From assembly GCA_910592005.1 (NCBI GenBank), contig CAJVPP010000678.1, positions 1 through 27,809 on the forward strand: DNA of 27,809 bases, read 5' to 3'. This stretch comes from Funneliformis mosseae (lineage: Eukaryota > Glomeromycota > Glomeromycetes > Glomerales > Glomeraceae). Positions 12,194-22,769 of the stretch are shown here, piece after piece. The position numbers and the translations under genes were made by a program. Below the pieces are notes generated by a model. That model did no database searches. It was not told the origin of the DNA and worked only from the letters and a program-made list of their open reading frames with translations. Positions within the stretch are counted from its first letter, which is position 1. The number at the start of each line of letters is the position of its first letter.

Positions 12194-12787
12194 TTAATAG
12201 CAAAGGTAAGAAACGGTTGCCATGGCAATCATGGATAATCCCACAACATTTAAGTCGTTTGTAGGTAAAGCAGCGTTAGTTTCAGCTAATGGTTCAGATG
12301 GTTTTGTTTCGGTGGAATTATTCATTGTTCCAACATTATTATTAACTTTACCCTTGGGTGCTATCGTTTCACCTTGAGCATTAACAGTTTCAGGATCAAA
12401 CCCTGCAATTTTGCCATTTATGTCTTTAATGGTAAACCTAGTGGACCAAACTTGAACGGTGCCAGCAATGAATTTGTAAAAATAATACTTTCCGGCTGGT
12501 CCCAATTTGGCCGGGATCTTATAAACGACCTTACCCTTTGCTGGAGGAAATGAACCTAAATCCATAACTTCAATCTGATTATTATTCGGACCCGTCATTA
12601 GTTTAACGTTAACATTTGATAATTCCAATAACGATGGGGAGATGCCATCATCTACCCAGTTAACTGTACAAGGTTTTTTTGGAGAACAAACCGTCTGTTG
12701 GTTTACTATTGGGTATAGGTTTGCTTCTGTCACGACGGCGAAAAGTAAAAGGCTCACTCCCAGAAATAAAGTCATGGGGTATTTCAT
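12194..12787 (-). CDS. Kre9/Knh1-like GPI-anchored cell-wall protein
   Basis: A single-exon minus-strand gene of 197 aa. Residues 1-22 form a clear signal peptide (TLFLGVSLLLFAVV core). Residues about 24-120 resemble the Ig-like N-terminal domain of Kre9/Knh1 proteins, with TVCSPKKPCTVNW (Cys34 and Cys40), a central LGPAGKYYFYKF strand pair and a closing WSTRFTI strand. Residues 125-178 are Thr/Ser/Pro-rich with overlapping N-glycosylation sequons at Asn156 and Asn157. Residues 180-197 are hydrophobic and end at the stop, as in GPI attachment signals. Family knowledge places such proteins at the plasma membrane or wall, linked to beta-1,6-glucan assembly; a direct enzymatic role is not implied. 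The first in-frame ATG gives the signal peptide, which fixes the start. Family membership is based on pattern, not alignment. Confidence 0.82.
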   Translation of the reverse strand: MKYPMTLFLGVSLLLFAVVTEANLYPIVNQQTVCSPKKPCTVNWVDDGISPSLLELSNVNVKLMTGPNNNQIEVMDLGSFPPAKGKVVYKIPAKLGPAGKYYFYKFIAGTVQVWSTRFTIKDINGKIAGFDPETVNAQGETIAPKGKVNNNVGTMNNSTETKPSEPLAETNAALPTNDLNVVGLSMIAMATVSYLCY

Positions 12788-12878
12788 CTTGAAGAATTGT
12801 TTAAACGTTTATACTTTTTAAAAAAGAAAGTATGTTCTTGAAAAGGGTCAACTTCTCTTTCTAGAAAACCGGCGAAGG

Positions 12879-12951
12879 AATGTGTGGGGTGAAGAGGGAG
12901 GGAATGAATGTGTGGATGGTGGGTGGATGGGTGAGATGAGTGAATGAAAGA
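12879..12951. promoter_or_regulatory. G-rich (plus) / CT-rich (coding) leader tract of the wall-protein gene
   Basis: The plus strand has repeated GGG and GGGG runs mixed with TGGATGG-type units. On the coding strand of the 12194-12787 gene this reads as a pyrimidine tract of CCC, CACC and CATCC, starting about 90 nt upstream of the ATG. CT-rich leaders are common in strongly expressed fungal genes. A G-quadruplex on the template strand is possible but not shown. Confidence 0.4.
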
Positions 12952-13012
12952 ATGTAAAAAAAAAAAAAAAGAAAGCGAGAAAATTAGCAGAAAAAAAAGA
13001 CTTCCGTGTGCA

Positions 13013-13020
13013 TTTATATT
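13013..13020 (-). promoter_or_regulatory. Possible TATA box of the wall-protein gene
   Basis: The minus strand reads TATAAATG about 230 nt upstream of the start codon at 12787, just beyond the CT-rich leader. A TATA element followed by a CT block is a common fungal arrangement. It is tentative without a mapped transcription start. Confidence 0.35.
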
Positions 13021-13935
13021 CTTCTGCAATCATTTCTTTGTAACCTAGATAAGCTATTGTGTTTAATGGAAATTTCCTTAAATGCGAACTTATTTCCCAT
13101 ATATTTCTTGCGAAACAAAAATCCAATCTCATCGTTATTCATGATAGAACTTTCGTTTTAAATCGAGTATTTAAGTGTAAAACCCACGCTTTAGGAAAAG
13201 AATCCTTAAAATGGAAATGCCAAATTATCACAACGAGACACAAAAATTTTATTGAGGAAATATATATCATTTCTTTATTGAAAGGTACTAAAATGGCCCC
13301 CAACAAAAATCACAAGTTCCATTAATCTTCAAAACAAATGCCTTATTATGTGCCGAGATCAAACAAAGAGAAATCACTCCCAATGATTATTTCGTACAAC
13401 TATGTAATATTGAAAAGAATATATAAAGCAAGGATAATTTCAAGTGTTCATATCTCGTTAGATCGCAGAACATCACGGAAATTCCAAATTGTCATGAATT
13501 TCCGTTGGATCTTTGCTGTAAAAAAAAAAAAACTTGAATATAATTAATAATTAAATTGCTTTTTTCTTAAAATGGTGAATTAAAAAGTCATTTTGGAATA
13601 AACCGAGATGCACGTTTTTAGAGTTTTAGAATAATCTATACTGCATATACCTAATCTTTGCATACTGCACATAAATAAAAATAAATATAATCATTTTTTT
13701 TTTGAACCCTTTGATAATTTTTTATCATCAAAAAATTTTAGTTACTTGCTATAAAAATGTCCTCTCTTGGCAATTGAGAATGTGATAGATAACTCAATGC
13801 ACATCCCTTCTGATCACTTATTATAACGTTAATTTTGATCATTAAATGCAACGTGAATCCTCGACGATGTAATATTAACATTAATGATTGTAGCGTTTCA
13901 AAGATATTCGTTCCTAAAAACGAACATTCAAACAT

Positions 13936-13936
<1 letters not shown>

Positions 13937-13971
<35 letters not shown>
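13937..13971. repeat. 35-base A homopolymer
   Basis: An uninterrupted A run of about 35 bases is shown. It could be a retroposed tail or slippage product, but no retroposed gene is evident on its 5' side. Length in an assembly may be inexact. Confidence 0.9.
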
Positions 13972-13976
<5 letters not shown>

Positions 13977-14534
13977 CCGCCTTTTTGATTATTGCTAACC
14001 AACTAGGAACCTCAATGTTTCACGATTCCAAAACCATGACATGAGACGCAGCAACACCACATTGAAGGAACCAACTAAATTCCTTAAATAATTTTGGATT
14101 TGCTCATCAATACATCATGTGTTACGCCACGAGGCTGACAGTAATTATTAAGTTACATTTATGAATATAGAAAGAACAATGTTTTCAGTATTTTTACTTT
14201 AAAAAAGAGTAAGAATTAAAATAAATAAAGAAATGACAGATAAAGTTGTATATCTAACACATGATTATGGTTGATAATGCTCATGATGTGACAGGTCGGT
14301 CTTCTCTTTTTATAAATTTTTAATTATTATTTCATTACCTTTTCATTTTTCCCTCGCACTTTTTTTATAATACAAAGAATACCCTTTTGCAAAGATTTCT
14401 AACAAATTTTTTTTCGTTTTTAAATTTGTTTCATATTCACATATACTTTTTCTTAATTCGCACTTATTGTACTTTACATTTAAAATCATTATATATCAAA
14501 CGAGAAAAATAATAAATTACCAAAAGTATTTATT

Positions 14535-14552
14535 ACACACACACACACACAC
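14535..14552. repeat. (AC)n microsatellite
   Basis: Nine AC units are followed by GCAC and then an A-rich, AAAT-type stretch to about 14580. Confidence 0.9.
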
Positions 14553-14700
14553 GCACAAAAAAAAAAAATAAATAAATAATTTAAAAATATAGACTTTCTC
14601 GATGGAAATCAAACCTTACATTTGATATGATTTGATTTATTTATTTTTTTTGAACCGGGATTCTTTTTATAGAATTTCAATAAATTAAAGTTCGAAATTT

Positions 14701-14733
14701 AATAATAATAATAATAATAATAATAGTAATAAT
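14701..14733. repeat. (AAT)n microsatellite
   Basis: Eight AAT units, one AGT interruption, then two more AAT units. It lies about 210 nt upstream of the DENN gene start. Confidence 0.9.
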
Positions 14734-14766
14734 CATTTACATAAATTTTTTCTAATTAAAGTTTTC

Positions 14767-14771
<5 letters not shown>

Positions 14772-14803
<32 letters not shown>

Positions 14804-14843
14804 TCAATCCCTTTTTTTTTTTTCTTTTTTTAAAAAAAAAAAA
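14772..14843. repeat. Two consecutive oligo-T/oligo-A inverted repeats
   Basis: T19-A13 at 14772-14803 is followed, after a short AATC-rich spacer, by T12-C-T7-A12 at 14812-14843. Each could fold as an A:T hairpin or form a rigid, nucleosome-excluding tract. The pair lies 100-170 nt upstream of the DENN start codon, where poly(dA:dT) often marks fungal promoters. Confidence 0.75.
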
Positions 14844-14944
14844 TCCCTTTTTTTCATAATTTATTTTAGTTTCACCTTTTTTTTTTTTTACTTTCAAGAC
14901 CGCCTAACTAAATAATTTTTCGAAAAAAGTTATTAGTTTTAAAG

Positions 14945-17900
14945 ATGTTAAGTAATAGTAAATCCATGGATAAAAGATTTGTTGATTATGTATTTTTGGC
15001 AGGGTTACCAACAGATTTTCAAATTAATCCTGAAAAGCAAGATTCATCAGATGACGAAAATGAAATATTCAAAGAAGCTGATGAGGAATTGAATATTGAA
15101 AGGTTGAACTCAGATAAAAGTATTATTACGGAGGAGGAACAAGCTAAAACAGCGAGAGAAATTGATCAAACTTCAAGTTCATCAAGCATGGATTCATATA
15201 CCGACGCAACAAGTTCACTGTCAATGACAAAAGCAACGACGATCGATGTATCGGCAGATATCATTCCCAATGACAAACCTAACAAGACCTTTTCTTCAGA
15301 CATGTTTAGATCAAAAAGTAACAAATCTTCATCATACGCTCGTACCAGAACCTTGGTTAATAGATCTTTTGAAGCAGATGATGAAGAGAGTACAAAGTTG
15401 TTAGATACATTATTTGAAAGCATTAAAGCAAGCATAGTAAAATTTGATCAAGATCGTGATGAATTTTTAGGAACAATGAAAAAAGAATCAAATTATGGAA
15501 AAAGTTTTCTATATACTTCGAAAGAAGAAGATGATGATATTGATTATGGTGATGATGAGGGATGTAAACGTAAATCGAAATTATTTAAAAACTTTGATGA
15601 GGAATTTGTAAAATCTGATTCTTTGCGACGCGGTGTTGATAATAATGATGATGGACATTATGAAAATCAACGTGATTCATTTATAGCCTTATCAACAAAA
15701 CTATTTAAAAACTTCGATGAGGCACTTGTAGAGACCGATTCTGTATCTTCTTCAAGCATTGATTCATCCAAAGTTCAAGAAGGATTAGATATTAATAGAC
15801 ATTCATATCAGAATGTGGTGCCACAACAACCATCATCAAAACAAAATGATGTTTGTTCTGACACTTTATTACACCCTTTAAGGCAAAAATTTGCTCCAAA
15901 GTTATTATCAAGGTACCCAGAAAATGATTACCCAGAAGAAGGTGCTTTTCCGGCATATGTTCCAATGGTAACTTACAAATGCCTATTTAAATTAATCTTT
16001 CTATTTTATATTTACAAGAACGATCAATAATCTTCTTTTTCCTTTTCTCCTAGTTTTGTTTTCCTAATGACATAATGTTAAAAGAGTCGGTTGAATGTCC
16101 TTCAACAACTTTTCATGGATTTGTATCCTTTAAACCTGATAAAACCAATCTTTTCTTTTTTTTTGCTTTCTGCATGACAATTAACCTTAACGGAAATATT
16201 ATTAATGAATGCGATTAGGTGATGACGCAAGAAGATGGATCGCAGCGATATGGAGCATGCTTAACTACTTATGAACCCATTCCCGAAGATTTGTTTGAAG
16301 AATTAAACGTGCAAAAAAATATCTGGAGAGAAGCAAACATGGTAAGTTCCAACTTGTAAGAAAACATTTGAACAGTAAAAAAAATTATATCGAATTAAGA
16401 CCATTTTATCGTTCTTCCCCTGAATTTAAAAGTCCAAAAGTGAGATAGAATATGCAGATCATTTACTTGAAAAAATAAGAGCGGAAAAAAGAAAAGTTGA
16501 GACGACAAGAGCAAAGTTGCTGCTACAAGGAATAGATGATGATAGCCAAGAATTAGAAGAGTTAAGGAAAGAAAGGGAGGATGCAGAAGATAAATTAGTA
16601 TTATATAATGAACTATTACAACCTATTAAATTAGGAGTGTTAGATAAGAATAGTTTATGGATACCTAAATGTATCGGAATAGTAAGTCATATACCGTGGC
16701 ATGATGTATTAAAAGATTGGCTATGTGCTGTTGCAATGCCCATGGTAGAAGATCTTAAAGAGAGAAACGATCCAATTAAATCTCTTGTTCCCCTTGAAAG
16801 GTATGTGCAAAAGCGGTTTGCAAGATGATGTGAAAAATAGGAGAGAATTTATATTCTTTTATTTTCTTTTCTTTAGGCATATAATTAACCTTGTACATGA
16901 AATACCATTGCCACCACCTGGGAAATTACAAGTTGCATTTTCAGTTAATGATATGACATTCTTTTGTGCGAGACCTGCGCTCAACCAAATACCAATAATG
17001 AAGGATGTAAGTTATCAACAATCTATTAACCTTTCAATTTTTAATAATTTCTTTCACTAATGAATTATATATATTTGATTATTTGTGAATAGTTTTCACT
17101 GTACCCATTATTTAAAAGTCTTTCAATTCAAAATATAGTGAAATTATTTGAGGTTGCATTAGCAGAAGGAAAAATATTATTAATATCATCATATCCGGAC
17201 ATGTTACATTTGGTCGCTCATAGCATAACATATTTGATTTATCCATTATATTGGCAAGGTGTATTTATTCCTGTACTTCCCGCTAGATTAATGACGTGTT
17301 TACAAGCACCAGTGCCATATATAATGGGAATCGAGAGACAATATAAGGGTGTTGATTTATTGCCCGAAGATGTATGTAATGATTGATATAAAGCAAATTT
17401 TTATTCTTCACTCGTTCGCTCACTCATTGATTCATATTTGTTCTTCATTTTATTCATAATAGGCCTGCATCGTTGACTTGGATAAAAATACAATATTATT
17501 GGCAAACTCACCGGTTCAAATACCATCAAGACAGAGAAGGAAGTTGATTAAATCATTAGAAAAGTATGCTCCATTGCATACACAATGTAACATATCATTA
17601 GAAGTGCCAAAATTCATTCAACAAGCATATCCTAATGGTAAATTTATTCCAGTTAGCAACAAATCAAAGATACATGTAAAAACAGAGAGTGGTACAATTG
17701 GTTCGGTAATTGGAATGCCAGCGAGAGCGATACCACTTGCCCCTTCAATGAATAGTTCTTTTGATCCCGAAAATGGATTAATGAAAAGTGATTGTTCTCA
17801 AACTGATCAAGCGTTACACTTGGCCCCTATACCTGAGATTAATGACAATAATAGTAGTCGCAATAGTGATAATAGTGCCACTAGTAGTGGCGCTAGCGAA

Positions 17901-19410
17901 TTATTTAATATGAGACAAAATCTTTCTATGGGTGGAGGTGGTAATCATAATGTACCACAGCACGCTACGGTACAAAGAAGATTTTCAAATTTCGTTTCTC
18001 CTTCAACTAGCCTTGTTGATAAAGCTGATAGTGTAAAGAATTTAGATAAATTTGGAAAAAAGACAAAACAAAGGTTTAGTTCTATAACCGGAGGTGCAAG
18101 GAATTCTATTATCGTAAGTCGTTATTAATATGATTATTAATAATTGGTTTATTCGTTATTCTTAAAAATTAAAAGTTCATAATTTTTCTTTCCGTCATAG
18201 ACTCTGAGGAATAAAGCGTTGTCAAGAAATAGTAGCGGTAGCGTATCTTTAAGAAATAATAACGTATTCAATCGTAATACCATGTCACGTGGGAATGATT
18301 TACGTATACGTTCGACTATTAATTTTAATTTTGTAATAACTCCACCCGCATCTCCTGACTCAACCCTGTTTTCGGATTCATTATTTGATGATGTACCAAG
18401 TACTATGCATTCGACAAATGCGGATTTCTCACCACTGAAAAATACTTCCGAAAAAGATTACATATTAAAAGAAGGACATTCGATGGTATTAGCACCATTT
18501 GATAATGAAGCGAATGACCAAAAAAATGGTATTTGGATGATGGAAGGTTTGGCTTGTGGAATATGTAGAAACAGTCTTGGTGTTAATTTTGTGTATAAAT
18601 GCGATGGTTGTTCTATGATGATACATGAAGAATGTTTGAATGATATTTGTTATCCTTGTATACCTGCTTGCTTTGATGAATCAAAAGTATTAGATGCCTT
18701 CTTAAGAGTGTTTGCTTCTTTATTAAGCAATTATCGTTATTTTCTTTTAAATAATGATGATAATACGAGAGATAGTGGTATAGGAGATATATTTGAGGAT
18801 GGATTTGGTGTTGCTGGAGATACCAATGAATTCTTTAAAAAAGATCTATTCTTAAAATCTGTTGAAAAGTGTTCCAAGGTAATTTTTTTCTTTAAAAAAA
18901 AACGAGGATTTTTTTTTTTAAAACAAAATACTTAAAAAAAATTATTATTTTTTTTTTTTTGTACCCTTTAGCCATTTTTATCAAATTTGTTGGATTCTCA
19001 ATCATTTTCACAATTTATTGCTGAAAGAGTGATGAAGAAAAGTGATGATCTTGATTTTGGTATAAAACATTTTGACGAAGTTATAAAAGCAAAACTTAAT
19101 AGATCAAAATTAAAAATATCTAAAGAATCGACGTCCTTCCTTAACGTAGGTGGTTCGTAATATGTTTCATTAAGGAACGATATTCAACAATTTTTATTGA
19201 GTTTATTTTTTTTTTATCGCATTTTTATAGGATTCATCATTTGAAGTGTCACAAACAATACGTGCCATAAAAACAAATGAAGAGGGTTTGGATGAATTAG
19301 GATTTGAAGGTTATATGCGTATACCTGATTTCTTTGATCCTGAATTAATGTCTAGTCCTCGCGCTATAAATAACGGTTGGGCGAATGGTTTTGATAAAGG
19401 TTGGAGATAA
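14945..19410 (+). CDS. DENN-domain protein (predicted Rab exchange factor) with C1-type zinc finger
   Basis: Ten exons: 14945-15967, 16054-16122, 16219-16341, 16433-16800, 16877-17006, 17093-17371, 17463-18113, 18201-18878, 18972-19145 and 19231-19410. All introns are GT-AG, 76-96 nt, and keep frame, giving 1224 aa. Residues 12-25 (DYVFLAGLP) start uDENN. An acidic, Ser-rich insert of about 300 residues follows, then uDENN resumes across the first introns (PAYVPMFCFPNDI, SVECPSTTFHGFV). A coiled coil spans about 406-470. cDENN spans about 481-690 (ILLISSYPDML, YIMGIERQY, CIVDLDKN). Residues 700-960 are low-complexity. A C1-like finger has Cys1000, 1003, 1015, 1018, His1023, Cys1026 and Cys1034. 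dDENN spans about 1042-1150. DENN proteins activate Rab GTPases in membrane traffic; the Rab partner is unknown. AATAAA lies at 19602-19607. Confidence 0.9.
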
Positions 19411-20015
19411 TCTGAATACTTTTTGATGTATATCTTAAAAAACAACGTCTTTTTTTTTGTTCATGTAAATTAGTGAAAATAATTTTTTGGGGTAAGATTT
19501 ATATAATATCTCATATTATATAGGGTGTATCAATTTATTAGTAAATATTTGAATACATATAAAAATAATAATTTAAAATCTGGATATACAGTATTCTGTT
19601 AAATAAACAATTATTCCACCTTATCATTATATACTTATATTTGATTATCATTCTCCTCTGTATTTGAAATATGATTCAATAAAGGAATAGAGAATATAAA
19701 ATTTGAAAGTAATTAATTATCTTCCAATCATCTCTTAACCTACAAATAAAAACGCATTCACTTGATCACTCCAACATACGTAATAACTTTAAAAATTGAC
19801 GCATTTCGTTTCTACTATATAAAATATCATGATAATTGGGAAAAGAATTCATTCATTGTTGTCAATCGAAGCCTTAAAGCAGCATACAGACAAAACGCGA
19901 GTTTGTGTATCATTGCATGCACGTGATCAATGCTGAACAGAGAATTTTTATAAATTGTGAATAACAAGTAACTGGTGTTATTTTATCTTCTTATGATCAA
20001 TTAATAAAAATAACC
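19411..20015. other. Intergenic region between the DENN and SKA1-like genes
   Basis: This is the 3' flank of the DENN gene, with an AATAAA at 19602-19607, followed by the promoter of the next gene. No open frame or RNA gene was seen. Confidence 0.6.
19816..19824 (+). promoter_or_regulatory. Possible TATA box of the SKA1-like gene
   Basis: TATATAAAA lies about 190 nt upstream of the ATG at 20016, within the 605-nt gap after the DENN gene. The string and spacing suit a fungal promoter, but the evidence is sequence only. Confidence 0.35.
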
Positions 20016-21326
20016 ATGGAAGCTATGATAAAAGATTTTAATGAACGTACACGTGAACTTAAGAATTTCATGCTTCTTCGGGCCGAAGGTAATAAATTTA
20101 ATTTTTACCTATATTATAATAGTTCAATTTAACGTGTTCAAAAAAACTTTTTCGCAGGTGCCTGTGAAGAAACGGATGAAATACTTTGCGAGTTACGCGA
20201 CTCACTTGGTGAGCTTGAAACACGCGTCTTGCAAATGTCAAAGTTTCTGGAAGAAGAAAAAGTTGCTTTAGAGAGAGCCAAAGTATTTGTTTTTTCCCTT
20301 TATTAGACGCGTTGTTTTTTTTTTTTTTTTTTGAATGCACCATTTATGTTTTATTCAATTTTATTGCTTAAAGGAGGTAAAAGCTAAATTACAGTCACAA
20401 CATGATCATCTAGAATGGATGTGTCAGCATTTATCAAAACATTTACCAGGTAATATCGAACCTTCGACGTATGATCAAACAAATCTTCATCCACCGTAAG
20501 TATCAATTTTATACATGAAATAATTTTGGTAAGAAATCATGATACATTGAAATAATTTTTCTATAGGAATGAAAGGAATGAACAACCTCAACAATGTGTA
20601 CCAAATCACGCACAAGGGCAAGTACATGAGCAGGATCCTTTGCAGGAAATAGATTTACCATTAGTCGAGGAGAATCCATTTTACGTATCAACCCAACCTA
20701 CAAGCAATACCAATTTTGTGGCTATGGGATTGTCATATATTACTGTATCGGAATTCAAGAATGTGCCAAAGTATGTTCTGATATAAATCCATCTTATTAT
20801 TGTCATTATTACTGAAATGATCTGATCTATATTTATTTAGATATATCCACAATAATCGTATATCGCGCGATAAAGTTAATGAGGCCATTGACGATTTCAA
20901 TAAAGTCATACAAGAAAAGTATACAATCCTCAAGTCACAACAAAGCACCCTAAGTCATAAGATGAAACAGAAGTACTGGGTAAGTTTTTTTTTTTTTAGA
21001 AAAAAAAAAAGCCGATCTAAAAAAACACGTTAGTTAAATTTCTTTATATATATAAATATAGAAATACAAAGAAGCGGAAAATGAAGAAACGAGAGGTATT
21101 TTGCACTTTATCGTCATTTTCAATGTAATTTCTTCACTAAAATGATTATCGTCCTTTATAACAAGACAAGGACTTTATCACCGAGAAAGATCTTAAATCA
21201 ACAAATCAAAAGATCAAATTTAAAATGGATGCAATCGGACGTGCCATAATATCCATTTTGAGACATTGTGGTAGGATTAAAGAAATTCGAGGGGGAGGGC
21301 AAACCAGATATGTAGTACTTGGGTAG
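20016..21326 (+). CDS. SKA1: SKA1-like spindle and kinetochore-associated protein
   Basis: Seven exons: 20016-20088, 20158-20282, 20374-20495, 20567-20770, 20841-20979, 21062-21095 and 21166-21326. Introns are 69-91 nt, all GT-AG and in frame, giving 285 aa against about 255 for human SKA1. Residues 1-95 are heptad-rich and likely the coiled coil that pairs with the other Ska subunits. Residues 100-160 are a Pro/Gln/Asn-rich linker. Residues about 163-283 match the SKA1 C-terminal winged-helix microtubule-binding domain: ITVSEFKNVPKYI, VNEAIDDFNKVIQEKY, then ISILRHCGRIKEIRGGGQTR before the stop. SKA1 with SKA2 and SKA3 couples kinetochores to microtubule ends in mitosis. The acceptor before 21166 (ACAAG) is weak, but the alternative five bases later breaks frame. 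AATAAA occurs at 21333 and 21345. Confidence 0.88.
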
Positions 21327-22769
21327 GTAAGTAATAAATCAGTGAATAAATTTTTTATTTATATTTTATAAATTATCTGGTGGAGATATTAATCGCGAAA
21401 CAAAGATTTAAAATAACCCTGTAATATAATTTGAAATATGATGAAATTAAAATTAATGTAAAAACATTATTTCGGAAAAAAAATTGAAAAGTAAAACTTT
21501 TTTAAACAATATATAATCAAATAATCTATCACTTAGCCTTTTTATTTTAACATATGATAAATAATGCGACAAAATGTTTTTATGCATGTGAACTATATAG
21601 CATACTTGTTTTCGTTTTGAGAGAGCCTTTCTTGCATCTTTTACACGTGTCTCTGAAATCATCATGTAAATATATTGCTTTTAAATTTCGCTGGAATTGA
21701 ACTTTTTATATTCAGTAATTCTTGATGATTGCATCACAACTTGTAAATGATGAAAATAAAATGACGTGTCTTTTTTATTTTTATTTAACTCTAGAAGTAA
21801 TTTTTTTTTTTTTCTTGATTTTAAAAATTGGCACAGAATATGATGAAATAAATCCCGATATTTACGTGTGAAATTAGTTGACTGACGCACACCTGAAAGG
21901 TTTATTTTGACTCTAGCATCACATTGTTTGTACTAGCCGAAATACGGGTTCCGATTTTTCAACTTTTAAATTCCAGAGTAGTTCGTTAATAGTGAATTTA
22001 ATTAAATTTTAATAAGGTAATTACTCTTGCTGAAGCTTAAACATTCCACTCGTTTTAACCGAATCACAAAAAAAAATTCAAAAAGAAAAAATTTTAAAAC
22101 AAAAGAGTATTTCAATAGGAAGAAAGTTCCAGACGCGATGTCATTCTATAAACATGCACCTAATAGCATGTATGTATGTATGTATGTATGTACATATGTA
22201 TGTATGGTGATCAATGTATGATCATGTATCCATCCATACAAACATCCCTTTTGTTATGAAATCCTACATTGGTCTCCATGTCACATAAATATTTACTTGT
22301 TTTTCGGATTTTTTAGTTGTTAAGACGATTTAAATGTAAATATTTTTCCTCTTTCTAAATATTTATATATATGTATCTATGTATCTATATTCAATTATTT
22401 TATTAATAGTACAGAAATAATATATATTTAATTCTGATTTTTTAAATTGATAATTTAAGCTCACGTCATGTCGAATCGGTTTTATATTTTTCATTTGATC
22501 TGCAAACGAATCTTCAAAAAATTTTATTTTATTCTTTTTTTTTAAAACGGAAAAAATTCGCCCATTATTTAATTAAAGAATTAAAGAATGAGGAAAATCT
22601 CATGGGAATAAACTTGTACTTGCCAACGAAGACGTCATTTCCACTTAATGTACTCTGATCAAAAGTGATTTCATCAAATATCAGTAAAATTTAAAAATAT
22701 GAGAGAAAACTAATTTGATCATTCTCATTATGTTTTTTTTTTTTTTGCTTTTTTGCTTTTTTGGTCGAA
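21327..22769. other. Intergenic region between SKA1-like and third BTB-TLDc genes
   Basis: No gene is supported. Minus-strand open frames at 21453-21665 and 21681-21890 and a plus-strand frame at 22027-22221 are short and unrecognised, and the last runs into a microsatellite. A T-rich tract at 22732-22762 directly precedes the start codon of the next gene. Confidence 0.5.
22168..22206. repeat. (ATGT)n microsatellite
   Basis: Tandem TATG units run for about 39 nt with one TACA interruption. Imperfect inverted copies of the motif (GTATCCATCCATAC) lie some 25 nt downstream. Confidence 0.85.

Larger units (their letters stand above)
12788..14944. other. Intergenic promoter region between divergent genes, rich in simple repeats
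   Basis: This separates the minus-strand wall-protein gene from the plus-strand DENN gene. It holds a G-rich tract (12879-12951), a 35-base A run (13937-13971), an AC microsatellite (14535-14552), an AAT microsatellite (14701-14733) and paired T/A runs (14772-14843). The open frames at 13059-13325 and 13338-13547 are short, unrecognised and lack codon or domain signal. The frames crossing the A run (13738-13977 minus and 13835-14044 plus) are Phe or Lys artefacts. Confidence 0.5.

Noticed and set aside
12784..13132. Minus-strand ORFs rich in His, Ser, Pro and Phe upstream of the wall protein
   Set aside because: They read through the CT-rich leader and A/T runs and overlap each other in different frames; the leader explains them.
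13738..14044. Overlapping ORFs with poly-Phe or poly-Lys
   Set aside because: They exist because a 35-base A run has no stops in those frames; no coding character outside it.
15166..15435. Minus-strand 89-codon ORF
   Set aside because: Antisense to the Ser-rich part of DENN exon 1, where stops are rare on the opposite strand.
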